A DNA stretch of 5,500 bases from Clostridiales bacterium (GCA_021203685.1 JAJQAS010000147.1:1-5500), one strand, 5' to 3'; counted from the stretch's first letter, positions 1 through 5,500 are shown. Notes: generated by a model not told the origin, from the sequence alone. Numbers and translations: made by a program.

Positions 1-788
1 GCGCCGGTGATCTCGCTGACCTTGTTGGTGATGTTCATCACCGTGTCCACGTCAAACAGGGAGTCCACGTCCTGGCAGACCACCGCCAGCCGCTCCAGGC
101 CCATGCCGGTATCGATGTTCTTCTGTTTCAGCTCGGTATAGTGGTTGTGGCCGTCGTTGTCAAACTGGGAAAAGACGTTGTTCCAGACTTCCATATACCG
201 GTCGCAGTCGCAGCCCACGGTGCAGCCGGGCTTGCCGCAGCCGTACTTGGGGCCGCGGTCATAATAAATCTCGGAACAGGGGCCGCAGGGGCCGGAGCCG
301 TGCTCCCAGAAGTTGTCCTCCTTGCCGAACCGGAAGATGCGCTCGGCGGGGATGCCGATGTCCTTGTTCCAAATCTCGAACGCCTCATCGTCCTCCAGGT
401 AGACGGAGGGATAGAGCCGGTCCGGGTCGATTCCCACCCACTCCGGGCTGGTCAGGAACTCCCAGGACCAGGAAATTGCCTCCTTCTTGAAGTAGTCGCC
501 AAAGGAGAAGTTTCCCAACATTTCAAAGTAAGTGCCGTGGCGGGCGGTCTTGCCGATGTTGTCGATGTCGCCGGTGCGGATGCACTTCTGGCAGGTGGTG
601 ACGCGGGTGCGGGGCGGCGTCTGGTTCCCGGTGAACCAGGGCTTCATGGGGGCCATGCCGGAGTTGATGAGCAGCAGGGATGCGTCGTTCTGGGGAATCA
701 GGGAAAAGCTGGGCAGCCGAAGATGGCCCTTCGTCTCAAAGAAGGACAAAAACATCTCCCGCAGCTCGTTTACACCAAAGGGTTTCAT
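1..788 (-). CDS. alaS: Alanyl-tRNA synthetase, 5' part (gene runs off the left edge)
   Basis: This gene encodes the cytoplasmic class II enzyme that attaches L-alanine to tRNA-Ala using ATP. The window holds the first 262 codons of a family whose members are usually near 870-880 residues. All of the aminoacylation core is present. The motif 2 region is clear at residues 60-100 (RTGDIDNIGKTARH, then FEMLGNFSFGDYF), and motif 3 is at 226-235 (DTGMGLERLA). HGSGPCGPCSEIYYD at 163-177 is also typical of AlaRS. The editing and C-Ala domains lie outside the window. A cysteine-rich insert at residues 184-195 (Cys184, 189, 193, 195) precedes DRYMEVWNNVF; I believe similar inserts occur in other clostridial AlaRS. 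The ATG at 786-788 is chosen because MKPFGVNELR matches the usual AlaRS N-terminus and a GGAGG lies 7 nt upstream. Transcription is controlled by the T-box leader just upstream. Identification is near certain. Confidence 0.98.
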   Translation of the reverse strand, partial: MKPFGVNELREMFLSFFETKGHLRLPSFSLIPQNDASLLLINSGMAPMKPWFTGNQTPPRTRVTTCQKCIRTGDIDNIGKTARHGTYFEMLGNFSFGDYFKKEAISWSWEFLTSPEWVGIDPDRLYPSVYLEDDEAFEIWNKDIGIPAERIFRFGKEDNFWEHGSGPCGPCSEIYYDRGPKYGCGKPGCTVGCDCDRYMEVWNNVFSQFDNDGHNHYTELKQKNIDTGMGLERLAVVCQDVDSLFDVDTVMNITNKVSEITG

Positions 789-795
789 AGAAATA

Positions 796-800
796 CCTCC
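796..800 (-). promoter_or_regulatory. Shine-Dalgarno of alaS
   Basis: GGAGG on the minus strand lies 7 nt before the alaS ATG (786-788). It falls downstream of the T-box terminator, so it is transcribed only when the terminator is not formed. It fixes the alaS start. Confidence 0.9.
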
Positions 801-829
801 ATATTTTCTCAGGTCAGGGCACACAGCCG

Positions 830-859
830 AAAAAACCGCCCCTGATCGCTCAGGGGCGG
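830..859 (-). terminator. T-box regulated intrinsic terminator of alaS
   Basis: Read on the minus strand, CCGCCCCTGA (850-859) pairs perfectly over 10 bp with TCAGGGGCGG (836-845) across a 4-nt loop, followed by six T (830-835). The first arm overlaps the 3' strand of the T-box antiterminator, so the two structures exclude each other. No other terminator is visible between here and the upstream surface-polymer gene, so it may also stop read-through from that gene. Confidence 0.96.
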
Positions 860-1057
860 AATGAATCCACGGTACCACCCTGATGACCCGGCCCGGAGCC
901 GAATCGCTCAGTTCATCCGCTAACGGGGATGGGGCGTCCCAGTCCTCCCGGGCGGCTCAAAAGTGGCTGCCGAACGGTACTGCCACGGAGCTTTCACCTC
1001 TTCCCCGCTCTCTTTGGGCGCTTCCGCACGGCTCTTTTTCTCATAGCCGATTTTACG
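830..1057 (-). promoter_or_regulatory. Alanine T-box riboswitch controlling alaS
   Basis: This leader RNA senses uncharged tRNA-Ala and switches between termination and read-through into alaS. Stem I closes by CGGCU (1045-1049) with AGCCG (953-957). A second helix pairs AAAAG (1034-1038) with CUUUU (959-963); the bases between the helices (AUGAG on one side, a G next to AG on the other) resemble the usual T-box kink-turn. The distal part holds AGAGAGC and GGUGAAAGCUCC, as in typical Stem I tips. The specifier codon is GCC (965-967), followed by A, and reads as alanine. The T-box sequence AGGGTGGTACCGTGG is at 867-881. Its UGGU (874-877) complements an ACCA acceptor end, as expected for tRNA-Ala with discriminator A. 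The antiterminator pairs AGGG and GUGG (867-870, 878-881) with CCGCCCCU (852-859), the same strand used by the terminator. Stem II/III elements probably lie at about 882-950 but I did not resolve them. The 5' end is estimated from the promoter. Confidence 0.96.
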
Positions 1058-1062
1058 GTACT

Positions 1063-1090
1063 ATTTTATCACGGGAATCCCGATTGTCAA
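1063..1090 (-). promoter_or_regulatory. Sigma-A-type promoter of the T-box/alaS unit
   Basis: A perfect -35 TTGACA (1085-1090) and a -10 TAAAAT (1063-1068, one mismatch to TATAAT) are separated by 16 bp. The predicted start near 1056 leaves just enough room for the 5' strand of T-box Stem I, which supports the assignment. The -35 box begins only 7 bp after the stop codon of the upstream gene. The spacer contains a palindrome, listed separately. Confidence 0.85.
1072..1082. repeat. 11-bp palindrome in the alaS promoter spacer
   Basis: CGGGAATCCCG is a perfect inverted repeat (5-bp arms, 1-bp centre) lying wholly between the -35 and -10 boxes. It could be an operator half-site pair or chance; no second copy is seen in the window's other promoter. 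Confidence 0.35.
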
Positions 1091-1097
1091 GAGCGGT

Positions 1098-4000
1098 TCA
1101 CCGCTTTTTGTCGGAGTGTTCCATGATTTTCTCATAGACCCGCTGGCAGTTCTGCTTGTCGTGGAAGGCGAAGGTCTGTTGGATGCGTTCCTCATACTGG
1201 GGCTTGAGCTTGCAGTCCCGCTCCATGTACTCAACGATCCGGTCGATGGTACCCTCCAGGGTGTACTCCACCTCGCCAAACCCGTCCTGCGGGTAGTCAA
1301 AATAGCCCTCCACGTAGGAGTGGCCGCCGCTGAAGAAATCTTCCACGTCGAACTGGGCGTAGATCACCGGTTTATGCAGCAGGGCGAAGTCGAACACGGC
1401 GGAGGAATAGTCTGTCACAATCAGGCTGGACTGGGCATAAATATCCCGGTAGCGCTTGCTCCCCTCGAAGAAAATGACCCGTGGGTCCCGGTGGAACCGG
1501 TCCAGAACGGAAAGCGTGTTGGGGTGGGGCTTTAAGCAGAGGGTGTAGCCCAGTTCCTCCGCTCTGTCCAGCAGTTTTGGGCTGTTGAGCAGGCCGTTGT
1601 AGAACTGGTAGTAATCGCTGCTTTCAAAGTCGTCCACTGCCAGCCACACCGAGGTCACCGGGTCCATGCCTTTGGTCAGGGTCTTGCGCCAGGTGGGCAT
1701 AATGGTGATATACTTCTTTTCGTCGTGGTAGAGGGCGTCAAACCGGGGCATTCCGGTCAGCCAGACCTTGTCGGCTGGCTGGTAGTAGTTGTAGTCAAAA
1801 ATCGACTGGTATTCCGGCCGGGTGTTGACCACAAACCCCTCCATTTTCCGGTTGTAGCGGTTCAACCAGCCGGAAATGTCGTCCTTGGTAACGCCGTGCT
1901 GGAGAAACACGAACTTATAGTCGTGGCACAGGTCCTGATAGAGCAGCGTCTCCTGCCCAAAGGGGCGCAGCACCGGGTCGTTGGCCTGGGAGGAGATCAC
2001 CCAGTCCGCGATCAGGTGGTTGTATTTGTGTTCCTCCGAGAGGGTGGAGAGGACCGGGCCGAACCTGCGGATGCGGCTGTAATCCTCACAGTCCTTTTCA
2101 ATGACAAAGTAGACCTTTCTGCTCCACTTTTTCTGCTCTTTTTGCATATACCTGAAAAAGACTTCGCCGTTGTCGTCTCCCCGGTTGATGCGGTCGGAGA
2201 CCAGCCAGACCTCCCGGCGGCGAGGGCTCATCTTGTGACGGATGGCCTTTTCCCGCAGGCTGGCCACTGCGTCCACGTTCACGTTTGCCAGGCGGTGGTA
2301 AGGGGGCAGGTGGCCGATGACATCCCGCACCTCGGCCATGAACCGTTTTTCGTATACCATGCGCTGCTGCATTCCATTGCAGCGGCGGAGCATCAGCGCG
2401 CTGTGTTCCCGCGTCAGGACCACGCCGTCCTTGTAATAATAGGGATCGTCCCAAAAACTGTTCATCGGACACCCTTTTTTCATGGACAGATACCGGCAAC
2501 GGATCAGATGGCCGTCGATGGCGTAAAAGAGGACGATATTTTTGTCCATCATCTCCCCGGTGAGGGGGACCTCGCCATAGAAGGTGACGTACTGGAACAG
2601 TGTTCCCAGGAAATTCTGGTTGTCCAGAACCCGGAGTGGGTTTGTACAGGGCAGCCACTGGCTGCCGGCCTGGAGCCAGACAGACACCCGCTCCGGGGCC
2701 ACGTCAGGCGGCAGCGGCACATACCCTTCGATGGAGAAATGCCCGTCCTGCAGCTCCATAAAGTCCACATTGACCGGGTTCATCCCCAGCGACCCGACCA
2801 GGGTGCCATTTGTGCGCAGGGCGGCATCGTGCCAGCGGTAGTCCACCGACGGCGCGTGACCGTACTTGAGCGTAAAGATTTGAATCAGCTCGAAGGGCGT
2901 CAGCAGCTTCTGGGCGGCCAGAATGTCCTGGTCGTCCAGTTGCGTCAGCGCGGCGCGGAGGCGGTCTTTGTAATCCGTCTCCTGCCCGGAAAGCTCCGGG
3001 GGCAACTCTTTTTGCCGGAACCGCCACATCAACTCCGTGACCAGATACTGGGGAACAAAGCACGGTGTCCACCCCAGCGTTTCCCTGCAATAGTTTAAGA
3101 TTCCATTGGGCAGATTGTCGAAGTACCCGCCATACCAGGCCGGGTCCTTGGCGTACTCCCAGGCTTTTGGTTCCTTCTCCTTGTTGGAACAGTCGTAAAT
3201 GCTGCGGCCCTGGTTGTTTATGCCGATGGTGCATTTTTCCAAAAGCAGTTTGAGCAGAAACAGGGTGTCGCCCCCTTCTGACTCCTCCGCTTCAAAGCGG
3301 TACTTTTGGGCAACCTCCCGCTTGAGGAAGGAGGCCGCCAGGGTACACTGGGCAAAGCCGGGCTTTTCCTCCAGGTTGACTACCTGTGGGATATTACACC
3401 AGTCGTTGCGCCAGTACTCTTTGATCTGTGCCCCGCTGAATACGGTGGGCAGCACAAACACGTCGGCAGACTGATAATGCTGCTCTGCGAAACTGTACAT
3501 TGCCCCGCAGGCGTCGGCGGAAAACCGGTGGCAGGCGCTGAGAAAAACCAGATATTTTCCAGTCGCCCGGGCCATGCCCAGATTTTTCGCCTGGGCCGCC
3601 GTGCGGCCGGAGACATCCAAAAGCTGAATGTTCTCCGGGTATTTGTCTCTGTATTGCGCGCACAGCTCACTTACTGCCTCTTCTGTGTGGAAATCACAGA
3701 GGATCAGCTGAATATGCTCCTGAAAGGCCCAATCCTGACTGAGTAAGCTTTCAATGGAAGCCCGCAGCGTAAAGGTTTCGCCATCCGCAGTCAGCACCAC
3801 AGAGAGCTGGTACCGCCCGTCGCCCTGGTACTCTTCCCGGCTCTGGGTCCACCGCTCCCCCGCCATTCGCTCTGCCCGCTCTGCGGTGGTGAACTGAATG
3901 AGCAGTTTCCCGGTGTTCAGCTGGAGATAAGGCTGGGCGCACAGCTCCGCGCCATTTATTGTTTTGTGCGCCACAGGCTGTGTATGGCGGCAAAGCTGGC

Positions 4001-4415
4001 GCATCAACATGGAGGACTGGCCGGGATGCTGCTGAGGCGCCTGCCCCAACAGGCTGTCGCCATAAAGCTGCCAGCCCACCGGGGAACCGTCTGCCCCTTC
4101 TGCCGCCAAAAAAATCTCCACAGATTTATCTTTTTCGGACCGGATCCAATCCCCCATCCGCGCCACTTCGGCAGAGAGGCGGCCCTCCGGGCTGATACAG
4201 ACGGGGAACACGAGGCAGCTTGCGCCGCGCTTAGCCAGCAAAGCCGTATGGCCCTCCAGCCAGGGACCGCTGCCCTCCGGCGGCTGGAACGACAAGACGT
4301 CTCCCTGGGCCGCCAGTTCAGTCACAGTCAATGGCGGCCACTGGCCGCAGTCCGCCTCCAGCATCCTATCATGCAAAGATTGAGATAATCCGACTTTTGT
4401 TTTGTTCTCTTCCAT
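1098..4415 (-). CDS. Multidomain CDP-glycerol glycerophosphotransferase with a GT2-like domain
   Basis: This is a predicted 1105-residue cytoplasmic or membrane-associated enzyme of surface polymer synthesis. Residues 1-201 are unassigned. Residues 202-330 look like a GT2/GT-A glycosyltransferase (LSVVLTADGETFTLRASIES, then ILCDFHT at 238-244, then AAQAKNLGMARATGKYLVFL at 273-292), but the usual DXD-type acidic motif reads SACH at 293-296. Residues about 525-645 look beta-rich and are unassigned. Residues about 735-1095 match the Glyphos_transf (TagF-like) family: LQHG at 838-841 (His840), GMPRFD at 888-893, MPTWR at 906-910, LKPHP at 961-965 (His964), and TDYSS...FDF at 1001-1010. That family transfers polyol-phosphate from a CDP-polyol, as in teichoic acid synthesis. 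No signal peptide or membrane segment is evident. The ATG is fixed by an in-frame TGA at 4419-4421 and a GGAAG 8 nt upstream. It has its own promoter and leader and no related neighbours here. The exact polymer and donor are unknown. Confidence 0.9.
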   Translation of the reverse strand: MEENKTKVGLSQSLHDRMLEADCGQWPPLTVTELAAQGDVLSFQPPEGSGPWLEGHTALLAKRGASCLVFPVCISPEGRLSAEVARMGDWIRSEKDKSVEIFLAAEGADGSPVGWQLYGDSLLGQAPQQHPGQSSMLMRQLCRHTQPVAHKTINGAELCAQPYLQLNTGKLLIQFTTAERAERMAGERWTQSREEYQGDGRYQLSVVLTADGETFTLRASIESLLSQDWAFQEHIQLILCDFHTEEAVSELCAQYRDKYPENIQLLDVSGRTAAQAKNLGMARATGKYLVFLSACHRFSADACGAMYSFAEQHYQSADVFVLPTVFSGAQIKEYWRNDWCNIPQVVNLEEKPGFAQCTLAASFLKREVAQKYRFEAEESEGGDTLFLLKLLLEKCTIGINNQGRSIYDCSNKEKEPKAWEYAKDPAWYGGYFDNLPNGILNYCRETLGWTPCFVPQYLVTELMWRFRQKELPPELSGQETDYKDRLRAALTQLDDQDILAAQKLLTPFELIQIFTLKYGHAPSVDYRWHDAALRTNGTLVGSLGMNPVNVDFMELQDGHFSIEGYVPLPPDVAPERVSVWLQAGSQWLPCTNPLRVLDNQNFLGTLFQYVTFYGEVPLTGEMMDKNIVLFYAIDGHLIRCRYLSMKKGCPMNSFWDDPYYYKDGVVLTREHSALMLRRCNGMQQRMVYEKRFMAEVRDVIGHLPPYHRLANVNVDAVASLREKAIRHKMSPRRREVWLVSDRINRGDDNGEVFFRYMQKEQKKWSRKVYFVIEKDCEDYSRIRRFGPVLSTLSEEHKYNHLIADWVISSQANDPVLRPFGQETLLYQDLCHDYKFVFLQHGVTKDDISGWLNRYNRKMEGFVVNTRPEYQSIFDYNYYQPADKVWLTGMPRFDALYHDEKKYITIMPTWRKTLTKGMDPVTSVWLAVDDFESSDYYQFYNGLLNSPKLLDRAEELGYTLCLKPHPNTLSVLDRFHRDPRVIFFEGSKRYRDIYAQSSLIVTDYSSAVFDFALLHKPVIYAQFDVEDFFSGGHSYVEGYFDYPQDGFGEVEYTLEGTIDRIVEYMERDCKLKPQYEERIQQTFAFHDKQNCQRVYEKIMEHSDKKR

Positions 4416-4423
4416 ATATCAAT

Positions 4424-4428
4424 CTTCC
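4424..4428 (-). promoter_or_regulatory. Shine-Dalgarno of the surface-polymer gene
   Basis: GGAAG on the minus strand lies 8 nt before the ATG at 4413-4415. With the in-frame TGA at 4419-4421 it rules out a longer N-terminus. Confidence 0.7.
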
Positions 4429-4462
4429 ATTCGGGTAATCATGGTTATAGCGCAACAGGAAG

Positions 4463-4493
4463 GATGTTCTGCCGCTCTTCGCAGCAGAACATC
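4463..4493 (-). repeat. Perfect 10-bp inverted repeat in the leader (hairpin B)
   Basis: GATGTTCTGC (4484-4493, minus strand) is complementary to GCAGAACATC (4463-4472). The stem can extend inward by three pairs (U-G, G-C, C-G), giving a 13-bp stem with a GAAGA pentaloop. No T-run follows on either strand, so it is not a classical terminator. It could be an RNA regulatory or stability element, or a DNA operator downstream of the promoter. Confidence 0.8.
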
Positions 4494-4503
4494 ATGGTCC
4501 TGC

Positions 4504-4555
4504 GGCAATGACCGCACAGGGATTCTTGCATGTTTCAGCACTGTGCGCCGTTGCC
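4504..4555 (-). repeat. Interrupted inverted repeat in the leader (hairpin A)
   Basis: On the minus strand GGCAA (4551-4555) pairs with TTGCC (4504-4508), and CGCACAG (4541-4547) pairs with CTGTGCG (4513-4519). A small internal loop (3 and 4 nt) separates the two helices, and the apical loop is 21 nt. It begins about 5 nt after the predicted transcription start. Confidence 0.65.
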
Positions 4556-4566
4556 CTGTTTTTTAT

Positions 4567-4595
4567 ATTGTAGCAGAGGCGGACCTATCCGTCAA
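4567..4595 (-). promoter_or_regulatory. Sigma-A-type promoter of the surface-polymer gene
   Basis: The -35 TTGACG (4590-4595) and -10 TACAAT (4567-4572) each have one mismatch to consensus and are separated by the ideal 17 bp. The promoter lies 22 bp after the panD stop, so the large gene probably forms its own transcription unit. No terminator is seen between panD and this promoter, so some read-through from panCD is possible. Confidence 0.85.
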
Positions 4596-4617
4596 GTTTT
4601 TGTAAGATTTCCAGTTG

Positions 4618-5013
4618 TTATCCCAGCATATTCTCCAGCCTGCCATGCTTTTCGTAGGTGGTCAGCCGGACAGGCCGGTTCTCCTCGTCCACGAAAAGGA
4701 CACGAGGCCGGTGGTGGGCAGCTTCCTCCGGCGTCATGGCAGCGTAGGCCATGAGGATGATCTTGTCGCCGGGGCTGACGCACCGGGCCGCTGCGCCGTT
4801 GAGGCAGATCATGCCGCTGCCCCGCTCCCCGGCGATGGTGTAGGTCTCAAACCGGCTGCCGTTGTTGATGTCCACGATCTGGACCTTCTCGTACTCCAGG
4901 ATACCCACCTGGTCCAGCAGGTCCTCGTCCACGGTGATGGAGCCGACGTAATCCAGCTCCGCCTGACGCACCGTGGCCCGGTGAATTTTTCCCTTGAGCA
5001 ATGTGATCTCCAT
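4618..5013 (-). CDS. panD: Aspartate 1-decarboxylase, pyruvoyl type, complete
   Basis: This enzyme decarboxylates L-aspartate to beta-alanine, the PanC substrate in pantothenate and coenzyme A synthesis. The 131-residue length is normal for the family. The self-cleavage site is Gly24-Ser25 (DYVGSIT); Ser25 becomes the pyruvoyl group of the alpha chain. Other expected residues are in place: Lys9 and His11 (KGKIHRATV), Arg54 and Tyr58 (SRFETY), and Asn72 followed by GAAAR (73-77). The cytoplasmic enzyme is a homotetramer in characterised members. The ATG at 5011-5013 is 17 bp after the panC stop, so the two genes are almost certainly cotranscribed. A GAGG (5024-5027) lies 10 nt upstream, a rather long spacing. 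No terminator is visible after the stop. Confidence 0.97.
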   Translation of the reverse strand: MEITLLKGKIHRATVRQAELDYVGSITVDEDLLDQVGILEYEKVQIVDINNGSRFETYTIAGERGSGMICLNGAAARCVSPGDKIILMAYAAMTPEEAAHHRPRVLFVDEENRPVRLTTYEKHGRLENMLG

Positions 5014-5023
5014 GCCCGATTCG

Positions 5024-5027
5024 CCTC
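5024..5027 (-). promoter_or_regulatory. Probable Shine-Dalgarno of panD
   Basis: GAGG within the 17-bp panC-panD gap, 10 nt before the panD ATG. It is the only purine-rich match in the gap, and its spacing is longer than usual. Confidence 0.5.
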
Positions 5028-5030
5028 GCT

Positions 5031-5500
5031 TTACAGTCTGACGCTGAAGTTGTCAATGAGCCGGGTCTTGCCGATGTAGACCGCCATCGCCACCAGCACG
5101 TCCTGATAGATGTCATCGGTAGGCTCCATGGTCACGCCGTCCACCGCCTGGACGTAGTCGATTTTAGCCAGCGGCTCCTGCATAATGAGGTTGGTCATGG
5201 CGTTGACCACACAGCGGGCGTCCCGCTCCCCGTCCAGCACCATCCGCTTGCCCAGCCCAATGGCACGGGACAGGCACAGGGCGGCCTTCCGCTCCTCGGC
5301 GTTCAGGTAGGTGTTGCGGCTGGACTTGGCCAGACCATCCAGCTCCCGGACGATGGGGCAGCCCACGATCTCAATACCGTAGGACATATCCCGCACCATC
5401 TTGCGGATAACGGCCAGCTGCTGAGCGTCCTTTTCTCCGAAAAAGGCCCGGTCCGGCTGGACGATGTTAAACAGCTTGGCCACCACGGTGCAGACCCCCC
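5031..5500 (-). CDS. panC: Pantothenate synthetase, C-terminal part (gene starts beyond the right edge)
   Basis: This enzyme condenses pantoate with beta-alanine using ATP, releasing AMP and pyrophosphate. The reading frame is open to the window edge, so 155 complete codons plus the stop (TAA, 5031-5033) are present; a typical PanC is about 280 residues, so roughly the first 125, with the HIGH motif, are missing. The sequence starts GVCTVVAKLFNIVQPDRAFF and continues GEKDAQQLAVIRKMV, both hallmarks of the active-site region. VRELDGLAKSSRNTYL contains the conserved SSRN segment. The C-terminal domain ends IDNFSVRL. A GTG at 5484-5486 is internal and should not be taken as the start, because the frame and family similarity continue upstream of it. 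It sits directly ahead of panD; panB may lie further upstream (inference). Confidence 0.97.
   Translation of the reverse strand, partial: GVCTVVAKLFNIVQPDRAFFGEKDAQQLAVIRKMVRDMSYGIEIVGCPIVRELDGLAKSSRNTYLNAEERKAALCLSRAIGLGKRMVLDGERDARCVVNAMTNLIMQEPLAKIDYVQAVDGVTMEPTDDIYQDVLVAMAVYIGKTRLIDNFSVRL

Larger units (their letters stand above)
4416..4560 (-). promoter_or_regulatory. Structured 5' leader of the surface-polymer gene
   Basis: About 145 nt separate the predicted transcription start from the ATG at 4415. The leader RNA can form two substantial hairpins (4504-4555 and 4463-4493), listed separately. Neither is followed by a U-tract, so neither looks like a standard attenuator. No riboswitch class is recognised. 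A 28-codon open frame (4445-4531) lies inside it without a good Shine-Dalgarno. Leader status is inferred from promoter and start positions. Confidence 0.6.

Noticed and set aside
141..845. Plus-strand open frame of 234 codons
   Set aside because: It is antisense to alaS and runs through the T-box terminator; its Val/Gly/Ala-rich product has no recognisable motif.
1092..1105. Hairpin AGCGGTTCACCGCT overlapping the stop of the surface-polymer gene, as a terminator
   Set aside because: On the minus strand, the direction of transcription, it is followed by CTTGACAATC with no U-tract. The T-run (CTTTTTG) follows only in the plus direction, where no gene ends. The stem is only 5-6 bp.
2098..2658. 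Minus-strand open frame of 186 codons in another frame of the surface-polymer gene
   Set aside because: It overlaps the middle and Glyphos_transf regions of the real frame, is rich in Pro/Gly/Arg, and has no motifs or plausible ribosome site.
1725..3098. Long plus-strand open frame of 457 codons
   Set aside because: It is antisense to the surface-polymer gene, whose minus frame carries clear family motifs throughout. The composition (runs of Val, Gln, His) is typical of a reverse-strand shadow in GC-rich DNA.
4463..4493. Leader hairpin as an intrinsic terminator or attenuator
   Set aside because: The stem is strong, but the following bases (CTTCCTGTTGCG) are not a U-tract, and no alternative antiterminator pairing was found.
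5031..5486. panC starting at an internal GTG (5484-5486)
   Set aside because: The frame stays open to the window edge with family-like sequence upstream (GVCTV), and this start would remove the N-terminal half of the enzyme.
1..5500. CRISPR arrays, insertion sequences, tRNA or rRNA genes
   Set aside because: I saw no regularly spaced repeats, transposase frames or terminal repeats, and no tRNA or rRNA signatures; the only tRNA-related element is the T-box.

Overview
This GC-rich window carries four protein-coding genes, all on the minus strand, in the transcription order panC (3' part) - panD - a large cell-surface polymer enzyme - alaS (5' part). An alanine T-box leader, Shine-Dalgarno sequences of the GGAGG type and sigma-A-like promoters point to a Firmicute. 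The GC-rich codon use and the cysteine-rich insert in AlaRS suggest a gut-type clostridium of the Oscillospiraceae kind; that placement is inference.

Right end (4618-5500): the last 155 residues of pantothenate synthetase (panC) are followed after 17 bp by a complete pyruvoyl-type aspartate decarboxylase (panD). Together they make beta-alanine and join it to pantoate, giving pantothenate for coenzyme A.

Middle (1098-4595): just behind panD is a strong promoter (TTGACG, 17-bp spacer, TACAAT). It should give a leader of about 145 nt with two well-formed hairpins and no U-tract. This leads into one 1105-residue gene. The protein has an unassigned N-terminal region, a GT2/GT-A-like glycosyltransferase domain whose usual acidic metal-binding motif is replaced by Ser-Ala-Cys, an unassigned middle section that looks beta-rich, and a C-terminal CDP-glycerol glycerophosphotransferase (TagF-like) domain with its signature motifs. 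It probably builds a teichoic-acid-like or other phosphopolyol surface polymer. It has no related neighbours in the window.

Left end (1-1090): the surface-polymer gene ends 7 bp before the -35 box of the alaS promoter. That promoter drives a complete alanine-specific T-box riboswitch: Stem I with a kink-turn-like element, a GCC specifier codon, the AGGGTGGTACC T-box sequence, and competing antiterminator and terminator. The alaS 5' part follows, covering all three class II catalytic motifs. When tRNA-Ala is uncharged, the T-box should let transcription read through into alaS.

Most of the window is ordinary housekeeping sequence. The parts that merit a second look are the structured leader of the surface-polymer gene, the degenerate GT2 site in that protein, its unassigned N-terminal and middle regions, and the absence of a visible terminator between it and the T-box.
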